DNA of 64,000 nt, from contig NC_073746.1 in assembly GCF_029784135.1 (NCBI RefSeq), forward strand, positions 262,841,598-262,905,597, in the 5' to 3' direction. A model generated the notes under the pieces. That model did no database searches, had not been told where the DNA came from, and saw nothing but the letters and a program-made list of their open reading frames with translations. Below, in pieces: positions 23,807 through 34,504 of the stretch. The position numbers and the translations under genes are program-made. Source of the stretch: Toxorhynchites rutilus septentrionalis (lineage: Eukaryota > Arthropoda > Insecta > Diptera > Culicidae). Every line of letters begins with the position of its first letter. Position 1 is the stretch's first letter.

Positions 23807-25111
23807 ATGGAGTACACACAAAATACAACCGAAATCGAGAGCGAACAAGAAGACGTAAACATCTTCGCAAGAAGGGGACAGGTGATGAGATCACCGATTT
23901 TGAACCAATATCAGGTACCAAAATCCAACAACAGCAAAACCGCGGACGAGCAGCCAAGCCTGCATGTGAGAACTAAGCTGAGCGAAGCCATGAAGGCAAG
24001 TGAAGAACTCTACGAATACATCAAACCTCGTAGTAATGTTCATGCGGTGATAAGAACTCTTACCGTAAAAATAAGATCCGCGCTTGCGATAGCTGAACGT
24101 GAACAGCAGACCTGGCGGGCAAGAGCAGAAAAAGCGGAGAATGCTCTGAAAGAAGCTGTGCAGAGTAAGGCAAAGGAAGTGATCTTGATACCGACGGTAG
24201 ACTCTACCCCACTAACCGCAAAGAGGAGAAGACAAACTCCAGAAGAAAAGAAGGAGACGAAAAAACACAAAGATGGCAGTGAAGGTGCTAGGGGTGAAAA
24301 TAAGCAAAACAATGAAGATCCGAACGGGTGGCATACAGTCGAAAGGAAGAAAAAAGAAAACAAAAAGAAAGGAAAAACTAAGCCTAAGATGGAGAGGCAG
24401 AAACCAGAAGCTCTTATTGTGAACGCAGCGGGGATGGCGACCTATGCCGAGATCCTGCGGAAGGTGAAAGAAGATCCGTCCTTACAGAATCTTGGGGAAA
24501 ACGTGGCCAGGATAAGACGAACACAGAATGGAGAAATGTTGTTTGAATTGAAGAAGAACCCAACGATTAAAAGTTCGACATATAGAGAGCTAGTCGAAAA
24601 ATCTCTGGGAGAAACGGCGAAAGTTAGGGCTCTTTCCCAAGAGATAGCGATCGAATGTAGAAATCTGGATGAGATCACAACAGACGACGAGCTGAGAGAA
24701 GCCCTGAACGAACAGTTCGAACTTAGCGATGTCTCCTTAACAATTCGACTGAGGAAAGCATTTGGAGGTACACAAACAGCAGTGATAAAACTGCCAAGAA
24801 TCGCAGCAAGAAAACTGCTAGAGACTGGCAAGATAAAAGTTGGATGGACGGTGTGCCCTCTAAGGGCTATTCAGCAAATGATGAGATGCTTTAAATGCAT
24901 GGACTTTGGCCACCAATCTAGAAACTGCAATGGACCTGATAGATCGGACTCTTGCTTAAGATGCGGTAATAAGGGGCACTTAGCGAAAATGTGTACTAAG
25001 CCTCCAAGATGCATGCTCTGTACGACGGAGGTAGATAACGATCACGTCACCGGAGGCTCGAGATGCCCATTCTTTAAAAGAGCGCTGGCAGCAACAAGTA
25101 AATGGAGGTAA
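23807..25111 (+). CDS. element A ORF1, RNA-binding gag-like protein
   Basis: A 434-residue protein expected to package element RNA and help target it to the repeats. The N-terminal part is acidic (NTTEIESEQED). The middle is Lys/Glu-rich and strongly helical, with a basic block near residues 180-200. Three zinc knuckles lie at the C terminus: CFKCMDFGHQSRNC (361-374), CLRCGNKGHLAKMC (383-396) and a longer CX2CX7HX6C (402-420), the pattern typical of R1-clade ORF1. The ORF2 start lies inside the last codons: ATGGAGGTAA contains the ORF2 ATG and the ORF1 stop. That layout suggests coupled termination and reinitiation. Confidence 0.92.
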   Translation: MEYTQNTTEIESEQEDVNIFARRGQVMRSPILNQYQVPKSNNSKTADEQPSLHVRTKLSEAMKASEELYEYIKPRSNVHAVIRTLTVKIRSALAIAEREQQTWRARAEKAENALKEAVQSKAKEVILIPTVDSTPLTAKRRRQTPEEKKETKKHKDGSEGARGENKQNNEDPNGWHTVERKKKENKKKGKTKPKMERQKPEALIVNAAGMATYAEILRKVKEDPSLQNLGENVARIRRTQNGEMLFELKKNPTIKSSTYRELVEKSLGETAKVRALSQEIAIECRNLDEITTDDELREALNEQFELSDVSLTIRLRKAFGGTQTAVIKLPRIAARKLLETGKIKVGWTVCPLRAIQQMMRCFKCMDFGHQSRNCNGPDRSDSCLRCGNKGHLAKMCTKPPRCMLCTTEVDNDHVTGGSRCPFFKRALAATSKWR

Positions 25112-28098
25112 CACAAATAAATCTCAACCACTGCGACACGGCACAACAATTGCTATGGCAAGCCGCATATGAAATCAAATGCGATGTGGCGATCATAGCA
25201 GAGCCGTATCAGGTACCCCCAGACAACGGAAATTGGGTAACCGATAAAGCTAAAATAGCCGCAATTACGACGTTGGGAAAATATCCCTTCCAGGAAGTTG
25301 TATCCAGTGAATATGAAGGGTTCGTGATTGTCAAAATTAACGACATCTTTGTATGCAGCTGCTATGCACCCCCGAGATGGACGATTGAGCAGTTCGACCA
25401 GATGCTCCACAATATAACGGAAGAGCTCATCGGACGGCATCCCATAGTCATCGGCGGGGACTTCAACGCCTGGGCAGTAGAGTGGGGGAGCAGATTTACC
25501 AATGCGAGGGGGTTTAGTCTGCTCGAAGGACTGTCAAAGCTGAATATAAGACTAGTTAATGAGGGCTCTACTAGCACTTTTCGCAGGGATGGGAGAGAGT
25601 CAATTATTGATGTAACCTTCTGCAGCCCGTCGTTAGCATCGAACATAAACTGGAGAGTCTGCGAGGATTATACCAACAGTGATCACCAAGCGATTCGCTA
25701 CACCGTCAGTACTCAGTCGCCATTAACAAGGAGAGGGACGAGAACAAAGTGTAAGAAGTGGAAGCTGAAGGAGTTTGACAAGAACCTCTTCATCGAAGCA
25801 CTCCAGGTGGATCGAACAACTTCTACTTTAAATGCAGTCGAACTGACAGAGGTTGTAACGAGAGCATGTGACGTCACCATGACGCGGAAATCAACGCCAA
25901 AAAACGAACGCCGTCCAGTATATTGGTGGAACGAGACAATTAACACACTGCGGATAAGCTGTCTCCGAGCCAGACGGAGAATGCAAAGGGCTAGGATTGA
26001 CACCGAAAGAACAGAGTGCAGGGAAGTGTTCAGAGCGGCGAGAGCCGCGCTCAAGAGCGAAATAAGAATCAGCAGAAAGAACTGCTTCAAAGAACTGTGC
26101 CGCGACGTTGATGCGAATCCTTGGGGCAATGCCTATAGAGTGGTGATGTCAAAACTTAAAGGTCCCTCGACGCCCCAAGAGACCTGCCCGGATAAGCTGA
26201 ACAGTATTATTGAAGGGCTTTTCCCGCAGCATGATCCTATGAGCTGGCCACCTACACCATACGACCATAACGAAGATTCTGTCGAGAGAGTTACTACAGA
26301 GGAGCTGATAGCGGCAGTTAAAAAATTAAAAATTAAAAAAGCGCCAGGCCCAGACGGAATCCCCAACGTGGCTGTCAAAGCTGCGGTTCAAGCGTACCCG
26401 GATATATTTAGGGCAACGCTGCAGAAATGCCTCGATGATGGATACTTTCCGGATACCTGGAAAAGACAAAGACTGGTACTGCTACCAAAACCAGGGAAAC
26501 CTCCAGGGGATCCATCGTCGTACCGTCCCATCTGCCTTCTGGACACACTCGGGAAGCTGCTGGAAAAGATCATTCTCAACAGATTGATGAAGTGCACAGA
26601 ACGTGAAGGTGAATACGGACTCTCTAAAATGCAGTTTGGGTTCCGGAAAAAAAGATCGACAATGGATGCTATCATGTCAGTAACCGAGACAGCCGGCAAA
26701 GCATTGAAGCAAAAAAGACGCGGAAATCGTTATTGTGCCGTAATCACGATCGATGTGAAAAACGCATTCAACAGTGCCAGTTGGGAAGCTATCGCGATAG
26801 CACTACATAGGTTACTAGTCCCGGACTACGTATGTAAAATTCTGAAAAGCTACTTCCAGAACCGAGTCTTAGTTTATGATACAGTGACAGGGCAGAAATC
26901 GTATAAAATTACAGCGGGGGTTCCACAAGGCTCCATTCTGGGCCCAACACTGTGGAACGCGATGTACGATGGTGTGTTGTTGTTGAAGCTTCCCAGGGGC
27001 GTACAAATCACTGGTTTTGCTGATGATGTTTTATTGACGGTGATCGGAGAATCCCGAGAAGAAGTCGAAATGTTGGGTACAGAGGCAATCAAAACCGTTG
27101 AAGAATGGATGAACGACTCTAAACTGCAGATAGCACACCAGAAAACCGAGATGGTGTTGGTCAGCAACTGCAAAGTTGTGGAGCAAGCGAAAATCACCGT
27201 TGGGGAACACAGTATCTGTTCCAAACGGGAACTGAAGTACCTGGGTGTTATCCTTGACGATCGACTCAATTTCAAGAGCCACGTGAGATATGCATGTGAG
27301 AAAGCAGCAAAGGTCGCAACAGGGATGGCTAGAATTATGCCGAACAACGCAGGGTCATGTAGTAGCAAGAGGCGCCTTCTGGCCAGCGTATCCACATCGA
27401 TACTCCGTTACGGTGGTCCGGTCTGGGTGGCAGCGCTCGAAGTAAGACAAAATCGGACGCTGCTAAACAGAACGCTCAGAGTAATGGCGATGAGAGTATC
27501 GAGTGCATATCGAACGATATCTGCAGAAGCGGTATGCGTGATAGCGGGAATGATTCCCATCGACATTATCCTGGTTGAAGATAGCGTACGCTACGAGGAA
27601 AAAACAACGGACGTGCAAAATAACAGAGAACTGCGAAAAAGATCACGACTAGAGTCAATACGGAAGTGGCAACAGGTGTGGAACAACACACCTAACGGTC
27701 GATGGACCCACCGACTAATTCCGAATATCACGAAGTGGATTGGGCGCAAGCATGGAGAAGTAAATTTCCACTTGACCCAATTTCTGTCTGGTCATGGATG
27801 TTTTAGGCGGTACTTGAACAGGTTCGGACACGCGAACTCACCATCCTGTCCTGAGTGTGGTCAAGTAGAAGAAACAGCGGAACACGTGGTCTTCGAATGT
27901 CCTCGATTTGTCCAGCAGAGAAGAGAGTTGATCGCTGCATGCGGACTCAATTTGAATGCCGATAACATCGTACACGAAATGTGTAAAAGCGAGAACTCGT
28001 GGAACGCAGTGAATTGTGTCATAGTCACAATAATGACGGAACTCCAACGAAAATGGAGAGCAGACCAAAGAATGAGCGTAGGAAACACAGAGCAATGA
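25102..28098 (+). CDS. element A ORF2, endonuclease and reverse transcriptase
   Basis: 998 residues, intact. The APE-type endonuclease (1 to about 210) has QINLNHC, IIAEPYQVP, GGDFNAWAVEWGS (about 118), SIIDVTFCSPSL and SDHQAI. The reverse transcriptase (about 390-720) has KKAPGPDGIPN, GKPPGDPSSYRPICLLDT, TIDVKNAFNSASW, AGVPQGSILGPTLWN and GFADD (about 637-641). A CX2CX8HX4C cluster (from about 916) ends the protein, as in other R1-clade elements. I see no RNase H. The enzyme should nick the ACAAACAT repeat and copy the RNA from the exposed 3' end. It overlaps ORF1 by 10 bases. Confidence 0.94.
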   Translation: MEVTQINLNHCDTAQQLLWQAAYEIKCDVAIIAEPYQVPPDNGNWVTDKAKIAAITTLGKYPFQEVVSSEYEGFVIVKINDIFVCSCYAPPRWTIEQFDQMLHNITEELIGRHPIVIGGDFNAWAVEWGSRFTNARGFSLLEGLSKLNIRLVNEGSTSTFRRDGRESIIDVTFCSPSLASNINWRVCEDYTNSDHQAIRYTVSTQSPLTRRGTRTKCKKWKLKEFDKNLFIEALQVDRTTSTLNAVELTEVVTRACDVTMTRKSTPKNERRPVYWWNETINTLRISCLRARRRMQRARIDTERTECREVFRAARAALKSEIRISRKNCFKELCRDVDANPWGNAYRVVMSKLKGPSTPQETCPDKLNSIIEGLFPQHDPMSWPPTPYDHNEDSVERVTTEELIAAVKKLKIKKAPGPDGIPNVAVKAAVQAYPDIFRATLQKCLDDGYFPDTWKRQRLVLLPKPGKPPGDPSSYRPICLLDTLGKLLEKIILNRLMKCTEREGEYGLSKMQFGFRKKRSTMDAIMSVTETAGKALKQKRRGNRYCAVITIDVKNAFNSASWEAIAIALHRLLVPDYVCKILKSYFQNRVLVYDTVTGQKSYKITAGVPQGSILGPTLWNAMYDGVLLLKLPRGVQITGFADDVLLTVIGESREEVEMLGTEAIKTVEEWMNDSKLQIAHQKTEMVLVSNCKVVEQAKITVGEHSICSKRELKYLGVILDDRLNFKSHVRYACEKAAKVATGMARIMPNNAGSCSSKRRLLASVSTSILRYGGPVWVAALEVRQNRTLLNRTLRVMAMRVSSAYRTISAEAVCVIAGMIPIDIILVEDSVRYEEKTTDVQNNRELRKRSRLESIRKWQQVWNNTPNGRWTHRLIPNITKWIGRKHGEVNFHLTQFLSGHGCFRRYLNRFGHANSPSCPECGQVEETAEHVVFECPRFVQQRRELIAACGLNLNADNIVHEMCKSENSWNAVNCVIVTIMTELQRKWRADQRMSVGNTEQ

Positions 28099-28280
28099 GT
28101 GCATAAGCACAGCCTCCTCCCGAAGTAATACCAAACGGTGGTTCCGGGAGAGAAACGGCATGAAGAAGGAGGTGGTTTTTGGTGAGTAGGAATCTCACAC
28201 TATCCGGTCAACATGGCGACTGGGTGTCTATGCAAGATTTCCACCTTCTACAAAAAAAAAAAAAAAAAAAAAAAAAAAAA
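28099..28280 (+). promoter_or_regulatory. element A 3' UTR and poly(A)
   Basis: 153 bases plus 29 A residues (28252-28280). Three hairpins are visible: GTGC/GCAC at 28099-28110, GTGAG/CTCAC with a 7-base loop at 28182-28198, and CCGGTC/GACTGG at 28204-28223 (one wobble pair). They recur in the other copies and may be the site the reverse transcriptase recognises. No AATAAA signal is visible. Confidence 0.6.
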
Positions 28281-28748
28281 CAAACATACAAACATACAAA
28301 CATACAAACATACAAACATACAAACATACAAACATACAAACATACAAACATACAAACATACAAACATACAAACATACAAACATACAAACATACAAACATA
28401 CAAACATACAAACATACAAACATACAAACATACAAACATACAAACATACAAACATACAAACATACAAACATACAAACATACAAACATACAAACATACAAA
28501 CATACAAACATACAAACATACAAACATACAAACATACAAACATACAAACATACAAACATACAAACATACAAACATACAAACATACAAACATACAAACATA
28601 CAAACATACAAACATACAAACATACAAACATACAAACATACAAACATACAAACATACAAACATACAAACATACAAACATACAAACATACAAACATACAAA
28701 CATACAAACATACAAACATACAAACATACAAACATACAAACATACAAA
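28281..28748 (+). repeat. (ACAAACAT)n block 2
   Basis: About 58 uninterrupted units between the poly(A) of A and the start of B. Confidence 0.98.
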
Positions 28749-28751
28749 TTG

Positions 28752-29343
28752 GCCGTGGAGTTGCCGGCCTAGAATAGCACTTCGGGTCTTGGTCCCTGTC
28801 CCTGTCGTATGAGGCGACTAATCGGGTGACAACGCGAGTAAGGGCGCGGTAAAGCCTATTGGAGATTGCACGGGGGAAATACCGTGTACAGGAGCCACGA
28901 AAGGAGTGCCAAGCACATCAGGATTGACGCCAGTAAGATCCTGATTACGACATACTGGTTACGACATAGAAAACGGACACGATACGGAAACGATTTCAAC
29001 ACGACGCTAAAGGCTGACAGTCGTACTATCCTGTTCCCTGAGTAAGGAAGGGTGACACCGTCCTGAAATGGCGTTTGGGCTAATAGTGCGGTTGCCCCCG
29101 TCCCGGTAATAACTTGGCAAGTCTTCGGGTACGTTCGATGCTCGTCTAGGCCCAGGCACTAGGTAATAGGCGTCAGATGTCACATTCCTGACTTGCGCTG
29201 ATCTGGCTCTGAACACGGTCCCCATGAAGGACCGTGTCAACCCCTGCATGGCCTCACTGCTTGCATAGATAACCATGGGATCACTGGTAGCGACTATGTA
29301 CAACGAGCGGAGATAGCGGCCCGAAGTTGGGACCCAGAAAAAT
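28752..29343 (+). promoter_or_regulatory. 5' UTR of element B
   Basis: 592 bases. It has the hairpins CACGG/CCGTG (28869-28886) and a perfect 9-bp stem ACACGGTCC/GGACCGTGT (29213-29237) with CCATGAA in the loop, about 106 bases before the ORF1 start. Confidence 0.6.
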
Positions 29344-30726
29344 ATGAATAGTTGCAATAACACACCAACAAACGATGGAGAGGAGAATGTGTTCGCGAGA
29401 AGCGGACGAATGCTGAGGTCACCTGTCACTCGAGTAGCCACAACGAGTACAAGCAACACAAAACCACAAGAAGTGTTTGCTGCCCAAGCATTCCAAGGAG
29501 ATCTTGGCTCCGTACAGAGCCAGTTGTTTACGCTGACCTCAAGCGCATCCCAAGAAGGGCAACTTGGGAGGCTCAGCATCACGGACGTTAGGAAAAAGGT
29601 CAACGAACTTTACGAGTTCGTAAAGGACAAAAACAATGTCCACTTAAAAATAAAACATCTGGTGACGAGCATCAGATCGGTCGTCATGGTTGCTGAACGC
29701 GAGCATAAGGAGCTGCAGATGAGAGCAGAGGGTGCTGAAAAGGCTCTGCTCGAGGCGAATGAGAAACCCGTCGAGATACTTGAGACGCCGAAGGGTCCTC
29801 TGAACACACGATCGGACAAGAGAAGGAGGGACACCCCAGGAGAAGAAGAAGAGCTGAAAAAGGCCAAGAACGATCTGAGTAACGCGAAAGGAGGTGAAAG
29901 CAGTGAATGGCGTACTGTCGATAACCAGGCAGAAAAACGCAAAAAACAGAAGGAGAAGAAGAAAAAAGTTGAGCAGGAAAAGAAGAAACTCGGACCTCGA
30001 GTGGAGCGAATCAAGGGCGATGCTTTGATCGTTGAAGTGTCAGCAGGAGTATCGTATGCAGCTATCCTTCGGAAAGTGAGAGACGATCCGGAGTTGCAGA
30101 CACTGGGCGAGAACGTCGTGAAAACTAGGCGCACGCAGAAAGGCGAGATGCTCTTCGAGCTTAAAAAAGATCCAGCGGTTAAGAGCTCCGCTTTCAAACA
30201 ACTCATTGAGAAGTCACTAGGGGAGGAGGCGAAGGTGAGAGCTCTCTCTCAGGAATCAACCATCGAGTGCCGGTATCTGGACGAGATCACGACTGTTGAG
30301 GAATTGAGAACTGCGTTACAGTCACAATGTGACCTTGGCGATGTGCCAATGACAATCCGACTGAGAAAGGCATACGGTGGGACACAAACGGCCTCGATAC
30401 GGCTCTCGAAACAAGCTGCGAATAAACTGGTGGAGAAGGGTAAAATAAAAGTGGGGTGGTCCGTGTGCCCGATGAAAGCTCCCCCTCGTATGGCCAAGCA
30501 AATGGAGAGATGCTTTCAATGCATGGGCTTCGGTCACCAGGCGAAAAACTGCGGTGGTCCTGACAGATCGAAATTGTGCAGGAAGTGCGGGACGGAAGGT
30601 CACGTTGCTAGAGACTGCACCAAGCAACCGAGGTGCATGTTGTGCAAGGAGGAGGACGGAAACGACCACGTCACAGGTAGCTTCAAATGTCCGGCGTACA
30701 AAAAGGCGATTGCGGGTTCGCAGTAA
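29344..30726 (+). CDS. element B ORF1, RNA-binding gag-like protein
   Basis: 460 residues, intact. The N terminus is Asn/Thr-rich with the motif VFARSGRMLRSPV. The same FARxGxxxRSP motif occurs in family I. A charged helical middle contains a long KKEKKKKVEQEKKK tract. Three zinc knuckles lie at about 390-403, 412-425 and 431-449. The stop codon overlaps the ORF2 ATG as TAATG (30724-30728), the same stop-start arrangement known to couple translation in the SART1 element. Confidence 0.92.
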   Translation: MNSCNNTPTNDGEENVFARSGRMLRSPVTRVATTSTSNTKPQEVFAAQAFQGDLGSVQSQLFTLTSSASQEGQLGRLSITDVRKKVNELYEFVKDKNNVHLKIKHLVTSIRSVVMVAEREHKELQMRAEGAEKALLEANEKPVEILETPKGPLNTRSDKRRRDTPGEEEELKKAKNDLSNAKGGESSEWRTVDNQAEKRKKQKEKKKKVEQEKKKLGPRVERIKGDALIVEVSAGVSYAAILRKVRDDPELQTLGENVVKTRRTQKGEMLFELKKDPAVKSSAFKQLIEKSLGEEAKVRALSQESTIECRYLDEITTVEELRTALQSQCDLGDVPMTIRLRKAYGGTQTASIRLSKQAANKLVEKGKIKVGWSVCPMKAPPRMAKQMERCFQCMGFGHQAKNCGGPDRSKLCRKCGTEGHVARDCTKQPRCMLCKEEDGNDHVTGSFKCPAYKKAIAGSQ

Positions 30727-33679
30727 TGGAGGTCACCCAGCTCAACCTCAATCATTGCGACATAGCACAGCAATTGTTGTGGCAGTCAACAACTGAAACT
30801 AAATGCGACGTTGCAATGATCGCAGAACCGTACCGAGTTCCTCGCGATAACGGAAAATGGGTGGTGGATAAAGCAGGGATGGCTGCAATACTAGTGATGG
30901 GAAGGTACCCCATCCAAGAAGTGGTGGAAAGCTCACAGGAAGGTTTCGTGATCGTCAAAATCAACGGAATCTTCATGTGTAGTTGCTATGCACCCCCAAG
31001 ATGGTCAGCGGAGCAGTTTCACGAGATGTTGGACGTACTCACGGATAAGGTCAGCGGCCGCAAACCAGTCATCATCGGAGGAGACTTCAACGCCTGGGCT
31101 GAGGAGTGGGGAAGCAGATGCACCAACGCCAGGGGGTACAGCCTACTAGAAGCCTTCGCAAAACTAGACGTCACACTTCTGAACGAAGGCACTAGCAGCA
31201 CCTTTCGAAGGGACGGCCGCGAATCCATCATCGATGTAACTTTCTGCAGTCCATCACTGGCGGCTAATACGAAGTGGAGAGTGTCGGAGGGATACACACA
31301 CAGCGACCACCAGGCAATCCTGTATAGTGTCGGCCAACGGAATCCCGCAGCGGTACGGAATACAAAAACCTTTGAGCGGAAGTGGAGGACAAAGGTTTTT
31401 GACAAGGAGCTTTTCGTCGAAGCACTACGCATAGACAGCAGAACTCTTAATCTGAGCGCCGACGGGCTAACAGGAACATTGGTGAGGGCATGCGATACAG
31501 CGATGCCGAGAAGACTGAACCCGACGAATGAACGACGTCCAGCCTACTGGTGGAACGAGACACTCAGCATCCTCCGCGCTAACTGTCTACGAGCCAGAAG
31601 AAGAGTCCAGAGGGCACGAACCGATGTAGAGAGAGAGGAGCACCGCGCGTCTTTCCGAGCGACCAGAGCCGCCTTGAAACGAGAGATACGTAGGAGCAAA
31701 TCGAACTGCTATAGGGAGCTGTGTCGTGACGTCGACGCAAATCCTTGGGGTGAAGCATATCGAATCGTGATGGCGAAATTCCGTAGTTCAACGACTCCCA
31801 TGGAATTATGTCCGGAAAAACTCGAGGTCATTGTGAATGGACTCTTTCCGCAGCACGACCCACCGACGTGGCCACCCACACTGTACGGTGAGGACGAAGC
31901 AGAGAACGCACAAGTCACCAACGAAGAACTCATCGCGGTGGCAAAAGGTCTAAAGTTGAAAAAAGCACCCGGCCCCGACGGAATCCCCAATGTGGCCCTG
32001 AAATCGGCGATCCTTGCTTTCCCCGACATGTTCAGGGTGGTGCTGCAGAAATGCCTGGATGACGGTCTCTTCCCTGCGGAATGGAAGATACAAAAGTTGG
32101 TGCTGCTCCCGAAACCAGGAAAGCCACCTGGAGATCCAGCGTCGTATAGGCCTATTTGTTTGTTGGATACCTTGGGAAAGCTCTTGGAAAGGGTTATTCT
32201 CAACAGACTGGTGAAATGCACGGAGGATGACCACGGATTGTCGAAAATGCAGTTCGGGTTCCGGAAAGGAAAGTCGACAGTGGACGCTATTCGGACAGTT
32301 ATCGAGAAAGCTCAGGTCTCGCTTAAACAAAAACGAAGAGGCGACCGTTACTGCGCGGTGATTTTGATTGACGTGAAGACGCCTTCAATAGTGCCAGCTG
32401 GGAGGCCATCGCCGAGGCGCTACACAGATTGAAGGTCCCTAGCTACCTGTACAGGATACTGAGGAGTTATTTCCAGAATCGGATCCTGGTATACAACACA
32501 GACAGGGGACAGATAGTGAAGAATATCTCGGCGGGAGTTCCACAAGGCTCCATCCTAGGTCCTACGCTTTGGAACACGATGTACGACGGTGTTCTAAGGC
32601 TGAAGCTACCCAGAGGTGTGGAGATCGTGGGCTTCGCGGACGACATCGTAACAACGGTAATCGGCGAGACGCTTCAGGAGGTGGAAATGTTGGCGACTGA
32701 GGCTGTAGACATGATCGGTAGTTGGATGGACAGCGTAAAGCTCCAGATGGCACATCACAAAACCGAGGTGCTGTTAGTGAGCAATTGTAAGGCAGTGCTG
32801 CGGGCAGAGGTATCGGTCGGAGGACATACCATCGTTTCGAAGCGGGCGGTGAAGTACCTCGGAGTCATGATCGACGACCGGCTGAACTTCAACCAGCACG
32901 TCGACTATGCATGTGGGAAGGCGTCAAAGGCCATCAACGTGGTGGCGAGGATCATGCCAAATAGCTTTGGCCCAAGCAGCAGCAAGAGGCGTCTCTTGGC
33001 AAGTGTATCTTCGTCGATACTGAGGTATGGTGGCCCTGCCTGGTTGGCGGCTCTGGAAACCCACCGAAATCGGAGGAAGCTGAACAGCACATTCCGACTC
33101 ATGGCCATGCGAGTCGTAAGTGCTTATAGGACCATTTCGACAGAAGCTGTGTGTGTAATCGCCGGAATGATTCCCATCTGCATCACTCTGGCGGAAGATA
33201 GCGAGTGCTACAAGCGACGGGAAAGCAGAGGTATCCGGAAATTGATGAGAGCGGAGTCGTTGGACAAATGGCAGTATGAATGGGATACGGCAGAAAATGG
33301 TAGATGGACGTACAGGCTGATACCGGTACTTTCGACCTGGTTGAACAGGAAACACGGTGAAGTTAACTTTTACTTGACGCAGTTTCTGTCTGGGCATGGC
33401 TGTTTCAGGCAATATCTACACCGGTTCGGGCACGCAGTTTCACCCCTCTGTCCGGAGTGTGGAGATATGGAGGAAACACCGGAGCACGTCGTTTTTGTCT
33501 GTCCCAGGTTCATCGAAAGGCGCGAGGGGCTGCCTGCACTTCATGTCGAGAATATTGTGGAGGAGATGTGTCGCGACGAGATGATCTGGAATGCCGTGAG
33601 CAGTGCAATCACACAAATCATGTCGGAGCTGCAGCGAAGGTGGAGGGCTGACCAAAGTGCTGACAACGTCCGACGGTGA
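30726..33679 (+). pseudogene. element B ORF2, frameshifted endonuclease and reverse transcriptase
   Basis: The first part, from ATG 30726, carries the full endonuclease (LNLNHCDIAQQLL, IAEPYRVPRDNG, GGDFNAWAEEWGS, SDHQAI) and the early RT blocks. One base is missing near 32378, in the codons of the conserved DVKNAFNSASW block, and the reading continues in another frame at 32429-33679. That part has GVPQGSILGPTLWN, GFADDIVTTV and the C-terminal CX2CX8HX4C cluster. No other break is visible, so the lesion looks recent. The expected length would be about 984 residues. Confidence 0.92.
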
Positions 33680-34504
33680 AAGGTGAACAACGGCGACGGC
33701 TGTTGCAAGAGATGGTACCTCACGAGAGTAGCTGTGACGGGGTGCGCGTTGTGTTGGAGGGCACCACCTAATCGGCTCTCCGCTGGGAAGAGAAATCCTG
33801 CGAGGGTGACTGTGACGGGGCGCGCGTCAAGTTGGAGGGCGCTTCCTAATCGGTGCACGTCTCGACAGGTAAACGGATACTGCCGCGGAGAACAGCAAAA
33901 GGCCTACCTGACAACGCCTGATCGTGGCCTGGATGGAGGAACACCGCGAACATTTCGAAGGAACGAGCATCAAGGATGAAGCCACGATCAAAATGGTGAA
34001 TACCCCACGAGAGTAGCTGTGACGGAGTGCGCGTCAGGTTGGAGGGCACTGCCTAATCGGCGCTCCGTTGGGAAGAGAAATCCTGCGAGGGTGACTGTGA
34101 CGGGGCGCGCGTCAAGTTGGAGGGCGCTTCCTAATCGGTTCACGTCTCGACAGGTGAGAAACCCCGCGAGGGTGGCTGTGACGGGTTGCGCGTCAAGTTG
34201 GAGGGCAATTCCTAATCGGTTCACGTCTCGACGGGTAAATTCAAAATGCCTGCGAAGAGGACATCAGCGCAGTGGAATTAATAACGAATGGAAAGAAAAA
34301 AATATTGAGAAAAAGGGAAGGACAACGCTAGTTTGCGTTGAAAACTCGAGAAGTGCATGAGCACAGCCGCCCCCTGAAGTAGTCGCCTAGATGTGGTCCC
34401 AGGGGGAATAAGGCAACGAGTAGAGGGCTTGGTTTTTGTGGGTGCGATCCCCACTCGACGTCTGGGTTAACCCTTCCCAGGTAAGGCTGGTAGAGCGTTC
34501 CTCA

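Larger units (their letters stand above)
23225..28280 (+). mobile_element. element A: R1-clade non-LTR, family I, full length, both ORFs open
   Basis: It consists of a 5' UTR, ORF1, ORF2, a short 3' UTR and 29 A residues, inserted between two ACAAACAT blocks. The 5' end is at about 23225-23228 (GCCGTGGAGCTG). I see no stop or frameshift in either ORF, so this is the one copy in the window with a fully orthodox layout. ORF1 and ORF2 are closer to those of C than to family II. Its 5' UTR is clearly more diverged than the others. Confidence 0.92.

Noticed and set aside
25102..28098. RNase H domain in the R1-clade ORF2
   Set aside because: No TDGS, E, TDS or ERAD series is present after the reverse transcriptase; only the C-terminal CCHC follows.
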